Shown here: piece by piece, positions 1 to 5,711 of the stretch
Numbering within the stretch: the first letter of the stretch is position 1
Layout of the letters: each line of letters begins with the position of its first letter
DNA from: a virus
Strand: one strand, 5' to 3'
Virus record (IMG/VR): IMGVR_UViG_3300034108_000378
Location: 1 to 23,837 of that record
Length of the DNA stretch: 23,837 nt
Notes under the pieces: model-generated
Databases searched by the model: none
What the model saw: only the letters and a program-made list of their open reading frames with translations
What the model was told of the DNA's origin: nothing
Translations under genes and position numbers: made by a program

Positions 1-106
1 TCAATCACTAACCGATGCAGAACTAGCCCATCACTTTCCGAAACTTGCCGCTAAGTATGATCGGGATGGTATTATCAAAGCGGTGGTGTTCGGGGTGGAA
101 AAATAA
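1..106 (+). CDS. C-terminal end of an unknown protein (partial)
   Basis: An open frame runs in from the left edge (first full codon at 2) and stops with TAA at 104-106, giving 34 residues that end in VVFGVEK. The visible part (SLTDAELAHHFPKLAAKYD, then DGIIKAVVFG) looks like a helix followed by a strand and has no motif I recognise. It ends 7 bases before the methyltransferase start on the same strand, so the two are probably co-transcribed. Function cannot be assigned from this fragment. Confidence 0.6.
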   Translation, partial: QSLTDAELAHHFPKLAAKYDRDGIIKAVVFGVEK

Positions 107-113
107 CTAAACG

Positions 114-794
114 ATGAAAAAGATAAAAGTATTGAACCTTTACGCTTGTCTTGGTGGCAATCGTTATAAATGGGATGAAGTCGCTGACATTGAAGTTACA
201 GCGGTTGAACTTGATCCCGAACTTGCTCGAATGTATCAAGAGCGTTTCCCAAATGATACGGTTGTTATAGCTGATGCTCATCAGTATTTACTTGACCACT
301 TTAAAGAGTTTGATTTTATTTGGAGCAGTCCGCCTTGTCCAAGTCATTCGCGAGCCAGGTATTGGAATAGTTCTAATTATGAAACCACTACTCAACCAAT
401 ATACCCAGACATGAAGTTGTATCAAGAAATATTGTTTTTGCAGCACTACTACCGAAACGGAAAGTTTGTTGTTGAAAATGTTATACCATACTATGAGCCT
501 TTAATACCTGGAGTAAAAAGAGATAGACACTTATACTGGACCAATTTTACGTTGCCAAATAAATTAAGCAATAGAAATATTAGTGGTGTTGTATCGCAAG
601 CAAAGGATGAACTAAAAGAACTTTGTAAAATTCACGAAATAGATGTTTCAAATTATAACGGACAACAAAGTATAATTAAAGTTGCCAGGAACCTTGTTGA
701 CTACGAAGCAGGCAAAACGATCTTTGAAACAGCTGTCGGAATTGTAAGGAAAAGTCAAGCGAATCAGATCGGTCTGTTTGATGAGTTAAAATAA
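114..794 (+). CDS. C5-cytosine DNA methyltransferase, short phage type
   Basis: Predicted to transfer a methyl group from S-adenosylmethionine to cytosine C5 in DNA. The N-terminus (VLNLYACLGGNRYKW) fits motif I, the SAM-binding loop. SSPPCPSHS holds the motif IV Pro-Cys with nucleophile Cys75. FVVENV (Glu121-Asn122-Val123) is motif VI, and RHLYWTNF follows. At 226 aa it is much shorter than typical C5 enzymes of 300-400 aa. The target-recognition region is reduced, and the usual motif IX/X block is hard to see. The C-terminus carries QIGLF (residues 218-222), which fits the bacterial sliding-clamp binding pentapeptide QLxLF. No restriction enzyme lies next to it, so self-protection of phage DNA is the simplest role. 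The second half is more AT-rich than the late genes. Confidence 0.85.
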   Translation: MKKIKVLNLYACLGGNRYKWDEVADIEVTAVELDPELARMYQERFPNDTVVIADAHQYLLDHFKEFDFIWSSPPCPSHSRARYWNSSNYETTTQPIYPDMKLYQEILFLQHYYRNGKFVVENVIPYYEPLIPGVKRDRHLYWTNFTLPNKLSNRNISGVVSQAKDELKELCKIHEIDVSNYNGQQSIIKVARNLVDYEAGKTIFETAVGIVRKSQANQIGLFDELK

Positions 795-809
795 ATTTTC
801 GCTTCAGTG

Positions 810-839
810 TTGTTCGTGTTGTTTATTTGTGTACGTTTG
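810..839 (+). promoter_or_regulatory. Bacteroidota-type promoter (TTG-N19-TACGTTTG)
   Basis: TTG at 810-812 lies 19 bases before TACGTTTG at 832-839. This matches the -33 TTG and -7 TAnnTTTG elements known for Bacteroidota primary-sigma promoters. It sits in the only gap of note (795-856) between the methyltransferase and the small-gene operon, 17 bases before the next ATG. The same elements with the same spacing recur at 3272-3301. Transcription has not been shown. Confidence 0.6.
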
Positions 840-856
840 TGAAAAGATAAATTGAT

Positions 857-1033
857 ATGGCACGAAACAAGAAATACATTGAAGCAACTAAACACCTGAC
901 CAAGCGAGTACCTGCCAGTCAGTTGAGTAAATGCCACGAGATAATTGACGAGTACCTAACCCCATTTGAAGCACCGAAAGATGAAACGAAAAGTAACCGA
1001 CCTGAATCCGAACGAGGCGATTCTGATAAGTAA
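857..1033 (+). CDS. Small hypothetical protein, first gene of accessory operon
   Basis: A 58-aa frame starts at ATG 857 and ends with TAA at 1031-1033. The protein begins MARNKKYIEATKHLTKRVP and ends in a very polar tail (KDETKSNRPESERGDSDK). It stands 17 bases downstream of the candidate promoter, which supports it as the first gene of the operon. It overlaps the next frame by 53 bases, so one of the two starts may be misplaced; the following gene could begin further downstream. No domain recognised. The N-terminal 40 residues look folded and basic, while the tail looks disordered. Confidence 0.5.
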   Translation: MARNKKYIEATKHLTKRVPASQLSKCHEIIDEYLTPFEAPKDETKSNRPESERGDSDK

Positions 1034-1454
1034 TGATGCGGAGCGTGATGCGATCTTGCAGTTGATGGAGGATGCGGGGTGTATATGGAATAGCGGAGAT
1101 GCACCATTTGATGTATTGCCTATAAGAACACCTTATCCATATTGCTTGGCTTATAAATTTAGAAGTATTGATTTTATAGCAAGCGATGGTATTAGAGTTG
1201 TAAACAAAAACTCTTTTTATGAAGCCGAAATGATCTACCCCGCCACAGACTTCATTGGCAGCGAGGGGGAGAGTTTGGAAGCGGATAAGAAAGTAATGAT
1301 TACGATTAATCTTTCAATGGATAAAGACACTGCATTTAGGATTGGCAACGTATTGAAGCAGCACGAACCTGAAATATGGGAACTGCTTAAACAAGAAATA
1401 AGACAAGCCGAAATAAAACTAACCCGTAACACCCTGACCAATGAGCAACGATAA
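981..1454 (+). CDS. Hypothetical phage protein
   Basis: A 157-aa protein from ATG 981. An in-frame TTG at 966 would add five residues but is less likely. Residues 8-55 (LNPNEAILISNDAERDAIL and LMEDAGCIWNSGD) resemble a loose pattern seen in small phage proteins, with an acidic helix followed by a 'G..W.SG' turn. The C-terminal half is helical and charged. No catalytic motif is visible. It overlaps the next gene by 14 bases, suggesting coupled translation. Function unknown; the setting is early/accessory phage genes. Confidence 0.65.
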   Translation: MKRKVTDLNPNEAILISNDAERDAILQLMEDAGCIWNSGDAPFDVLPIRTPYPYCLAYKFRSIDFIASDGIRVVNKNSFYEAEMIYPATDFIGSEGESLEADKKVMITINLSMDKDTAFRIGNVLKQHEPEIWELLKQEIRQAEIKLTRNTLTNEQR

Positions 1455-1812
1455 GCACACACCGACACCGTGGATTTATAGACCACACCGACACGACGAT
1501 TGGGGATTTATAAGAGATTCACAAGGCGATTTAGTTGCAGTAGCTAAGAACTCGAAAATATCTTTTAGCGAACACGATGGCTTTAGATCACGAAAAGAAG
1601 ATCCATACGAGGCAAACGCTAAACGAATCGTCCAATGCGTGAATGAGTATGACGGTCTGATAGAAACCATCGCCACCCTCCGAGCCGAGAAAGCGGAACT
1701 TATCGAGGCGTTGAGGGCTACTAAAACGATATTACAAGAATCATATCACCCAAGAACTGATATTGTAAAGGATATTGTTTACTACACGCTTGCTAAATAC
1801 GAAACGAAATGA
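1441..1812 (+). CDS. Hypothetical phage protein of the 'TPTPW...NA.RIV.CVN' type
   Basis: This 123-aa protein has a layout common in small phage proteins. HTPTPWIY comes near the N-terminus, then a short beta region (IRDSQGDLVAVA), then the ANAKRIVQCVNEYDGL helix, then a coiled-coil-like stretch (IETIATLRAEKAELIEALRA). I recognise the pattern from many phage genomes, where it is usually left unnamed or called Ea22-like, but I know of no proven function. It overlaps the gene before by 14 bases and the gene after by 4 (ATGA), so it is a firm member of the operon. Confidence 0.7.
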   Translation: MSNDKHTPTPWIYRPHRHDDWGFIRDSQGDLVAVAKNSKISFSEHDGFRSRKEDPYEANAKRIVQCVNEYDGLIETIATLRAEKAELIEALRATKTILQESYHPRTDIVKDIVYYTLAKYETK

Positions 1813-2072
1813 CCCAAACCAACCTTGACCTGACCGACAAGCAGCCGACCGCGTTGATGCGACTGGAGGCGGTTCTAATTGAATGTAGATCGAAAGAGAA
1901 TGAATCATTTGATAATGGCTGGAATGGTGCTATTGATTTGGCACTTGAAGAAATCGAACAACTCAAACCCTCCGAACTTGCCGACCTGAAACAGTCTTTC
2001 TGCGAGGGCGGGATCGAAACCGAATCCGCTGAAACGTGGGCGAAGAAGTGGGGGCAAGTAGAACAACTTTAA
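1809..2072 (+). CDS. Hypothetical protein
   Basis: An 87-aa acidic protein whose ATG overlaps the preceding stop in an ATGA junction. The middle segment (GWNGAIDLALEEIEQLKP) resembles a helix in short phage proteins of the form 'GWN.AI..AL..I..L'. The C-terminal ETWAKKWGQVEQL looks amphipathic. No known domain, signal peptide or membrane segment can be seen. Its place in a run of similar small genes suggests an accessory or early role. Confidence 0.6.
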   Translation: MTQTNLDLTDKQPTALMRLEAVLIECRSKENESFDNGWNGAIDLALEEIEQLKPSELADLKQSFCEGGIETESAETWAKKWGQVEQL

Positions 2073-2083
2073 ATAAAAACGAT

Positions 2084-2446
2084 ATGAATTGGACTGAACC
2101 AAAAGAACCAACACAAGGAGTAAGCCATTATACTCACGTTATTTCTGAAACCCCATTAGGTCAATGTTTAATTGAATGGAAAGGTTGGAAGCAAAGTGAT
2201 AGCTATTCAGTAACTATTGGGAATGATTATATTGGTGAAGGTGATGATCTAGAAGATGGGAAAAGATTAGCAAAAGAATGGCTTTTAAAAAAGTACAATG
2301 AATTGTCGAAGTTGCTTGTTATTATTAGTGATGAAGAAATATTAAATATTGCTATTGATAAGGCTTCTAATGAAAAATATACTTGGAATTTTGATTATGG
2401 TGTAGACATGGCAAAATGGATGAGAAATAAACTTATTGGTTACTAA
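2084..2446 (+). CDS. Hypothetical protein with C-terminal 'DEEI..A...WM' segment
   Basis: A 120-aa protein from ATG 2084; upstream in-frame codons overlap the gene before and lack a better start. The first part (residues about 10-65) looks like a small beta-rich domain (YTHVISETPLGQCLIEWKGW, then YSVTIGNDYIG). The second part begins ISDEEILNIAIDKAS and ends DMAKWMRNKL, which fits the loose 'DEEI..AA....F..GA.WM' pattern of short Bacteroidota phage proteins. The sequence is clearly AT-richer than the late genes, which may mean a different origin. Function unknown. Confidence 0.6.
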   Translation: MNWTEPKEPTQGVSHYTHVISETPLGQCLIEWKGWKQSDSYSVTIGNDYIGEGDDLEDGKRLAKEWLLKKYNELSKLLVIISDEEILNIAIDKASNEKYTWNFDYGVDMAKWMRNKLIGY

Positions 2447-2476
2447 TATCCTAACCAACCCTAAACACAACGAACA

Positions 2477-2758
2477 ATGACCGAAACGATTGAACAAGCG
2501 GCAAGAAGTTACGCTAATATTACTCACAATAGACCGCTAGACGAAGAAGAAAGATATTACAAAGACTATCAAAAATATGATGGATTTTTGGCAGGCGCAA
2601 CATACCAATCCTCCCAACCGAACCCGCATAGGATTAAAGAGGCGCACATATTCGAACTTGAATGGCTATATTACCATGACAAGATTACTCACTCCCGCAT
2701 GGTCGAAATTCTCAACGAGATCGCCGAGGGGAAGCACAAAGAAAGGATTGAACTTTAA
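2477..2758 (+). CDS. Hypothetical protein with 'AA..Y...F.AGA' segment
   Basis: A 93-aa protein starting MTETIEQAARSYAN. The N-terminal half contains IEQAARSYA and DGFLAGATYQ, the same loose pattern as the C-terminus of the preceding gene, so the two may share a small domain by duplication or recombination. The C-terminal half (FELEWLYYHDKITHSRMVEIL) is helical. It is separated from the gene before by 30 bases holding no clear signal. Function unknown. Confidence 0.6.
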   Translation: MTETIEQAARSYANITHNRPLDEEERYYKDYQKYDGFLAGATYQSSQPNPHRIKEAHIFELEWLYYHDKITHSRMVEILNEIAEGKHKERIEL

Positions 2759-2768
2759 TACAAACGAT

Positions 2769-3014
2769 ATGAAAAAGCAAACAGCAGTTGAATGGTTAAG
2801 ATGCCAATTAGACGAATTAGAAATGACAAAGAATAAGCGGTCTTTAGTTCTTCAATATGACTTAATATCCGAAGCGTTTAATCAAGCCCTCGAAATGGAA
2901 CGCCAACAGATAATTGATGCGCACAAAGACAATGCGGTTATGTACGAAATGGACGCAACTGCACAAGCCGAACATTACTACACCCAAACATTCACAGAAC
3001 CCAAAAACGATTGA
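2769..3014 (+). CDS. Hypothetical Bacteroidota phage protein ('AVEWLRCQL' type)
   Basis: An 81-aa protein from ATG 2769. Reading further upstream in this frame only gives a shadow of the gene before. The order TAVEWLRCQLDELE, FNQALEMERQQIIDAH and AEHYYTQTF matches a short helical protein I have seen repeatedly in phages and prophages of Bacteroidota, without a known function. No enzyme motif. Its leader, like those of its neighbours, has 'AAACGATATG', so a shared A-rich initiation context rather than a Shine-Dalgarno site is likely. Confidence 0.65.
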   Translation: MKKQTAVEWLRCQLDELEMTKNKRSLVLQYDLISEAFNQALEMERQQIIDAHKDNAVMYEMDATAQAEHYYTQTFTEPKND

Positions 3015-3015
3015 G

Positions 3016-3225
3016 ATGTCACCAAGAGAAAAAGCAGCCGAACTATACACTAAGTTTCAGCAATACTATTGGGATGAAACGGATGGTTATATGCCAGACC
3101 ACGACCAAACAATCAAGACCGTTAATTTTGTAATTGACGAGATTGAAACCCAAGCAGAAAACTGGGGCGTTACATCGGTCAAAGCATATTGGATTCAAGT
3201 AGGAACAGAATTATACAAAATCTAA
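3016..3225 (+). CDS. Hypothetical Bacteroidota phage protein ('MSPREKAAEL' type)
   Basis: A 69-aa protein from ATG 3016, one base after the stop of the preceding gene. It begins MSPREKAAELYTKFQQYYW, continues with a helix (TVNFVIDEIETQAENWG) and ends AYWIQVGTELYKI. This layout (EKA..L...F, then AV.EI, then YW..V..E) is familiar from small proteins of Bacteroidota phages. No known activity. It is the last well-supported gene of the accessory operon before the promoter at 3272. Confidence 0.65.
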   Translation: MSPREKAAELYTKFQQYYWDETDGYMPDHDQTIKTVNFVIDEIETQAENWGVTSVKAYWIQVGTELYKI

Positions 3226-3228
3226 CCC

Positions 3229-3288
3229 ATGAAAACCCACCTCGCCAAAACCGAATCGCTCACGGTCGTAATTGACGGATGCGATTAA
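3229..3288 (+). CDS. Possible 19-aa peptide
   Basis: ATG at 3229 opens a 19-codon frame ending TAA at 3286-3288. It begins four bases after the preceding stop, which fits the operon, but it is so short that chance is a fair explanation. Its end overlaps the -33 part of the promoter at 3272-3301. Nothing in the peptide (MKTHLAKTESLTVVIDGCD) is recognisable. Confidence 0.2.
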   Translation: MKTHLAKTESLTVVIDGCD

Positions 3289-3301
3289 TTCATTACCTTT
3301 G
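3272..3301 (+). promoter_or_regulatory. Bacteroidota-type promoter for the terminase/tail operon
   Basis: TTG at 3272-3274 is followed after 19 bases by TACCTTTG at 3294-3301, an exact fit to the Bacteroidota TTG / TAnnTTTG arrangement and the same spacing as the site at 810-839. It lies between the accessory operon and the terminase genes. From here the rightward genes run to 18306 with overlaps or very short gaps, so this could be the main late promoter. The first ATG (3312) lies only 10 bases after the -7 element, so the first transcript may have almost no leader. Confidence 0.6.
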
Positions 3302-3311
3302 TAACGTGAAG

Positions 3312-3401
3312 ATGCCGAAAGACGTAACACTAATTGAGATCATCGCTTGGGTCGTGCTATTGACGGCTCTTTGCGGTGCGATAAATTTAATCGTGAATTG
3401 A
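3312..3401 (+). CDS. Small single-span membrane peptide
   Basis: A 29-aa frame from ATG 3312 (an in-frame GTG lies at 3306) to TGA 3399-3401. After MPKDVT it consists almost entirely of one hydrophobic stretch (LIEIIAWVVLLTALCGAINL) and reads as a single transmembrane helix. It lies just behind the promoter and one base before the terminase small-subunit start. A short membrane peptide here could act on the cell envelope or be only a leader whose translation feeds terminase synthesis. No homologue recognised. Confidence 0.45.
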   Translation: MPKDVTLIEIIAWVVLLTALCGAINLIVN

Positions 3402-3402
3402 T

Positions 3403-3807
3403 ATGGCAGCACCTTCTATCTACAAAAAAGAGTTTAATCAGATCGCACTTGACCTAATGAGAGAGGGTGCATCAATCGTTGAGGTTTGTGCAGAAATTGG
3501 TATTGCACGGGAAACTTTATACGATTGGACTAACCCAGAATCGGATCGTTTTAACCCTGAGTTTTCTGACACCATAAAATTAGGAAGGCAATTATGTCAA
3601 GCGTGGTGGGAGAAAAAAGGACGTGAACACTTGATCGAAGAAAGCGAAATGAACGTCCAAACGGGTACAAGTAAATCGAAACGGTTGAACACTACTGCTT
3701 GGATTTTCAACATGAAGAACCGATTTAAGGACGAGTGGAGTGATACGCATAAACAAGAAGTTGAGGTTAAGAATATGCCCGACTGGATGCAAGATGACAC
3801 TAAATAA
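3403..3807 (+). CDS. terS: Terminase small subunit
   Basis: This 134-aa protein should bind the packaging site on phage DNA and guide the large terminase. Residues 17-42 (DLMREGASIVEVCAEIG, then ARETLYDW) form a helix-turn-helix as in other TerS proteins. The later segment QAWWEKKGREHL and WIFNMKNRFKDEWSD matches the oligomerisation part of Bacteroidota and HK97-like TerS. The C-terminus ends DWMQDDTK and overlaps the large-subunit gene by 14 bases. Length is normal for the family. Position directly before terL supports the call. Confidence 0.85.
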   Translation: MAAPSIYKKEFNQIALDLMREGASIVEVCAEIGIARETLYDWTNPESDRFNPEFSDTIKLGRQLCQAWWEKKGREHLIEESEMNVQTGTSKSKRLNTTAWIFNMKNRFKDEWSDTHKQEVEVKNMPDWMQDDTK

Positions 3808-4933
3808 GAACTTACAATTCTTAATCGATAACGTACCTAATAAACGCATTATCGGGCTTCAGGGCGGAACAAGGTCGGCTAAGACCTATTCCGCTTTGCA
3901 GTTTATAATAAGGTTGATCGGGAACTATTCGGGCTTTAAAATATCAATTACCCGCGATACGTACAATGCACTCAAAGCAACCGCAATGGAGGACTTCTTC
4001 GAGTTGGTTAATTCGGTAGGCATGTATCATCCAAAGAATTACAACAAGACCGATCATATTTATTATCATAACGGGAATGTAGTTGACTTTTTCGGATTGG
4101 ATTCGCCTGGCAAAGTTCAAGGACGCAAACGGCATATCTTGTTAGTTGATGAAGCGATTGAAGCGGATTGGGATGTCGTTACTCAGTTGAAGCTACGAAC
4201 AACACATAAGATAATCTACTGTTTCAACCCGTCCTTAATTGAACACCCGATCTATACTGATTTGAGCCGCGATGATGCAGCCGTATGTATCACAACCTAC
4301 AAAGACAATAAGCACCTAAACGAAGCGACCATTGAAGAAATCGAACGGTTACGACTTACCGATCCTGACTTGTGGCGTGTGTATGGTGAAGGGATGCCAG
4401 CACAAGCGAGGGATTCTGTTTATACTCATGCTATCATTGCACCTGAACAACACGTAACCGATTACTGCTATGGGCTTGACGTTGGTTATCAACACGCAAT
4501 GTCATTGATCGAAGTAGGTAAGGTAGGTAATGCAATCCAAGCGAAAGAAGTAATATACGCTACTAATATAACCACGTCCGATTTATTACGAATGATGGAG
4601 GGTAAGGTAGATAAGCGAACAATGATTCACGTAGATTCTGCACGACCCGATGTGATTGTCGAATTACAGCGGTCGGGCTATTTGGCTAAAATGGCTAACA
4701 AGAGCGTAACTGCGGGGATCAACGTAGTTAAATCAAGACCGTTGTATATTACGTCCGATAGTGTAAATTTACAACGTGAAATCAAATCTTATCGATACAA
4801 CCCAAACCGACCCGATGAAGTCATTAAGCAACACGATGACGGCATGGATGCGATGCGTTATGGTATTGTCGGTCTTATTGGTTTCGGTACAATCAAATCA
4901 GTTAAAATGTCAATCCCAAGCGAAACACAATGA
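3794..4933 (+). CDS. terL: Terminase large subunit (packaging ATPase and nuclease)
   Basis: A 379-aa motor protein that drives DNA into the prohead and cuts concatemers. I chose ATG 3794, which overlaps terS by 14 bases; the upstream frame lies inside terS. The N-terminal ATPase has Walker A GLQGGTRSAKT (residues 21-31) and Walker B HILLVDEA with Asp119-Glu120. FNPS near 144-147 fits the coupling motif. The C-terminal RNase H-like nuclease has acidic residues at GLDVGY (Asp229), HVDSARPD (Asp281 or Asp286) and HDDGMDA (Asp348-Asp352). It is shorter than many TerL proteins (about 420-550 aa) but has all the expected motifs. The next gene overlaps by 4 bases. Confidence 0.93.
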   Translation: MTLNKNLQFLIDNVPNKRIIGLQGGTRSAKTYSALQFIIRLIGNYSGFKISITRDTYNALKATAMEDFFELVNSVGMYHPKNYNKTDHIYYHNGNVVDFFGLDSPGKVQGRKRHILLVDEAIEADWDVVTQLKLRTTHKIIYCFNPSLIEHPIYTDLSRDDAAVCITTYKDNKHLNEATIEEIERLRLTDPDLWRVYGEGMPAQARDSVYTHAIIAPEQHVTDYCYGLDVGYQHAMSLIEVGKVGNAIQAKEVIYATNITTSDLLRMMEGKVDKRTMIHVDSARPDVIVELQRSGYLAKMANKSVTAGINVVKSRPLYITSDSVNLQREIKSYRYNPNRPDEVIKQHDDGMDAMRYGIVGLIGFGTIKSVKMSIPSETQ

Positions 4934-5610
4934 AGCTACCATTTAAAGGAATCGAAATTACATTACCCGTTTGTTGGGAAGATGTAACGTACAAACAATG
5001 GATCGAAATTCTTAAGATCAGTAAAGAACCATCCGACAGATATACTGACATGAGAATCGTTTCGGTGTTATCTGGATTGACTTATGGTGAGGTGCAGAAC
5101 TTAAGTCTTGAAGCATGGGGGATGGTTACTGATTGCATTAGTTTCATTACGGATGAAGAGGTCGATTACAAACGAATCGCAGCAAGTAAGCCACCGTTTC
5201 AATTTACTGTTAACGACAAGGTCTACAACCCAACGATCAATTTCAATAAGTTCAAGACCGCTCAAATGATCGCTTACCAAGACCTATTCAAAGACGGTAA
5301 GGTAGCAGAAGAAATGATCGGTAAGGCGGTTGCGATTTGTTTAGTTCAAGGCGAGTATAGCGATGAGGTAGTGGATGAGTTGGAGCGTGGCGTTATGGGG
5401 TTGCCTTTTATGGATGCGTTGACATTGCACGGTTTTTTTTTGAACACATATCTGAGTTTAATCGAATTACAAAAGCCGAAAGCCGAGAGCCCTCACCTGA
5501 AGAAGTTGCATCAGGTTTTACGGAAATCCCGAAAAAATACAAGTGGTTTTACACGCTTCATTCGCTTACTGATGGGGACAAAACGAAAGAAAGTTACTAT
5601 CTCAATTTAA
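4930..5610 (+). CDS. Tail assembly chaperone (gpG-like, unshifted product)
   Basis: A 226-aa product if read without frameshift. It begins LPFKGIEITLPVCWEDVTYKQW, then IVSVLSGLTYGEVQNLSLEAW, a layout I associate with tail assembly chaperones of Bacteroidota siphoviruses. Residues 1-170 look like a true folded protein. The last 56 residues in this frame turn basic and poorly protein-like (RKSRKNTSGFTRFIRLLMGTK), while the -1 frame beyond a run of nine T at 5433-5441 looks truly coding. This is what the conserved G/GT tail-chaperone frameshift would give. It starts in an ATGA overlap with terL. A homopolymer error joining one 260-aa gene is the alternative. Confidence 0.65.
   Translation: MKLPFKGIEITLPVCWEDVTYKQWIEILKISKEPSDRYTDMRIVSVLSGLTYGEVQNLSLEAWGMVTDCISFITDEEVDYKRIAASKPPFQFTVNDKVYNPTINFNKFKTAQMIAYQDLFKDGKVAEEMIGKAVAICLVQGEYSDEVVDELERGVMGLPFMDALTLHGFFLNTYLSLIELQKPKAESPHLKKLHQVLRKSRKNTSGFTRFIRLLMGTKRKKVTISI
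5433..5442 (+). promoter_or_regulatory. Candidate -1 ribosomal frameshift site (T-run)
   Basis: In the chaperone frame the codons read GGT TTT TTT TTG, so both T TTT TTT and T TTT TTG fit the X XXY YYZ slippery pattern. A -1 slip enters an open frame running to 5711. A second slippery heptamer, A AAA AAT at 5532-5538, is in the same frame and would reach the same C-terminus. A 6-bp hairpin (ACCTGA 5495-5500, TCAGGT 5511-5516) lies downstream of the first site but is too distant to be a usual stimulator. Confidence 0.5.
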
Positions 5611-5711
5611 GTGTTATGGAGTTGCACGTAACGATGAAGATGCGATCAGATATACAAGCAGCCGAAAAGAAATACAACAAACTGATTAACGACAAATCCA
5701 AAAGAAAATGA
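5439..5711 (+). CDS. -1 frame extension of the tail chaperone (T-like part)
   Basis: Reading -1 from the T-run gives 90 further residues, for a fusion of about 260 aa. The stretch KKYKWFYTLHSLTDGD is followed by KESYYLNLSVMELHV and AAEKKYNKL. The 'W..T...L..GD..K...' core resembles the C-terminal part of Bacteroidota phage tail chaperones. The frame is open from 5361 (TAG at 5358-5360) to TGA 5709-5711, and its stop overlaps the next ATG at 5708. It has no good start of its own before an internal ATG at 5616, which supports expression by frameshift, or one continuous gene if the T count is wrong. Confidence 0.6.
   Translation, partial: FEHISEFNRITKAESREPSPEEVASGFTEIPKKYKWFYTLHSLTDGDKTKESYYLNLSVMELHVTMKMRSDIQAAEKKYNKLINDKSKRK

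Noticed and set aside
966-980. TTG start five codons upstream of 981
   Set aside because: ATG 981 is a normal start and the extra residues (LKHRK) show nothing conserved. The TTG would only lengthen the overlap with the 857-1033 frame.
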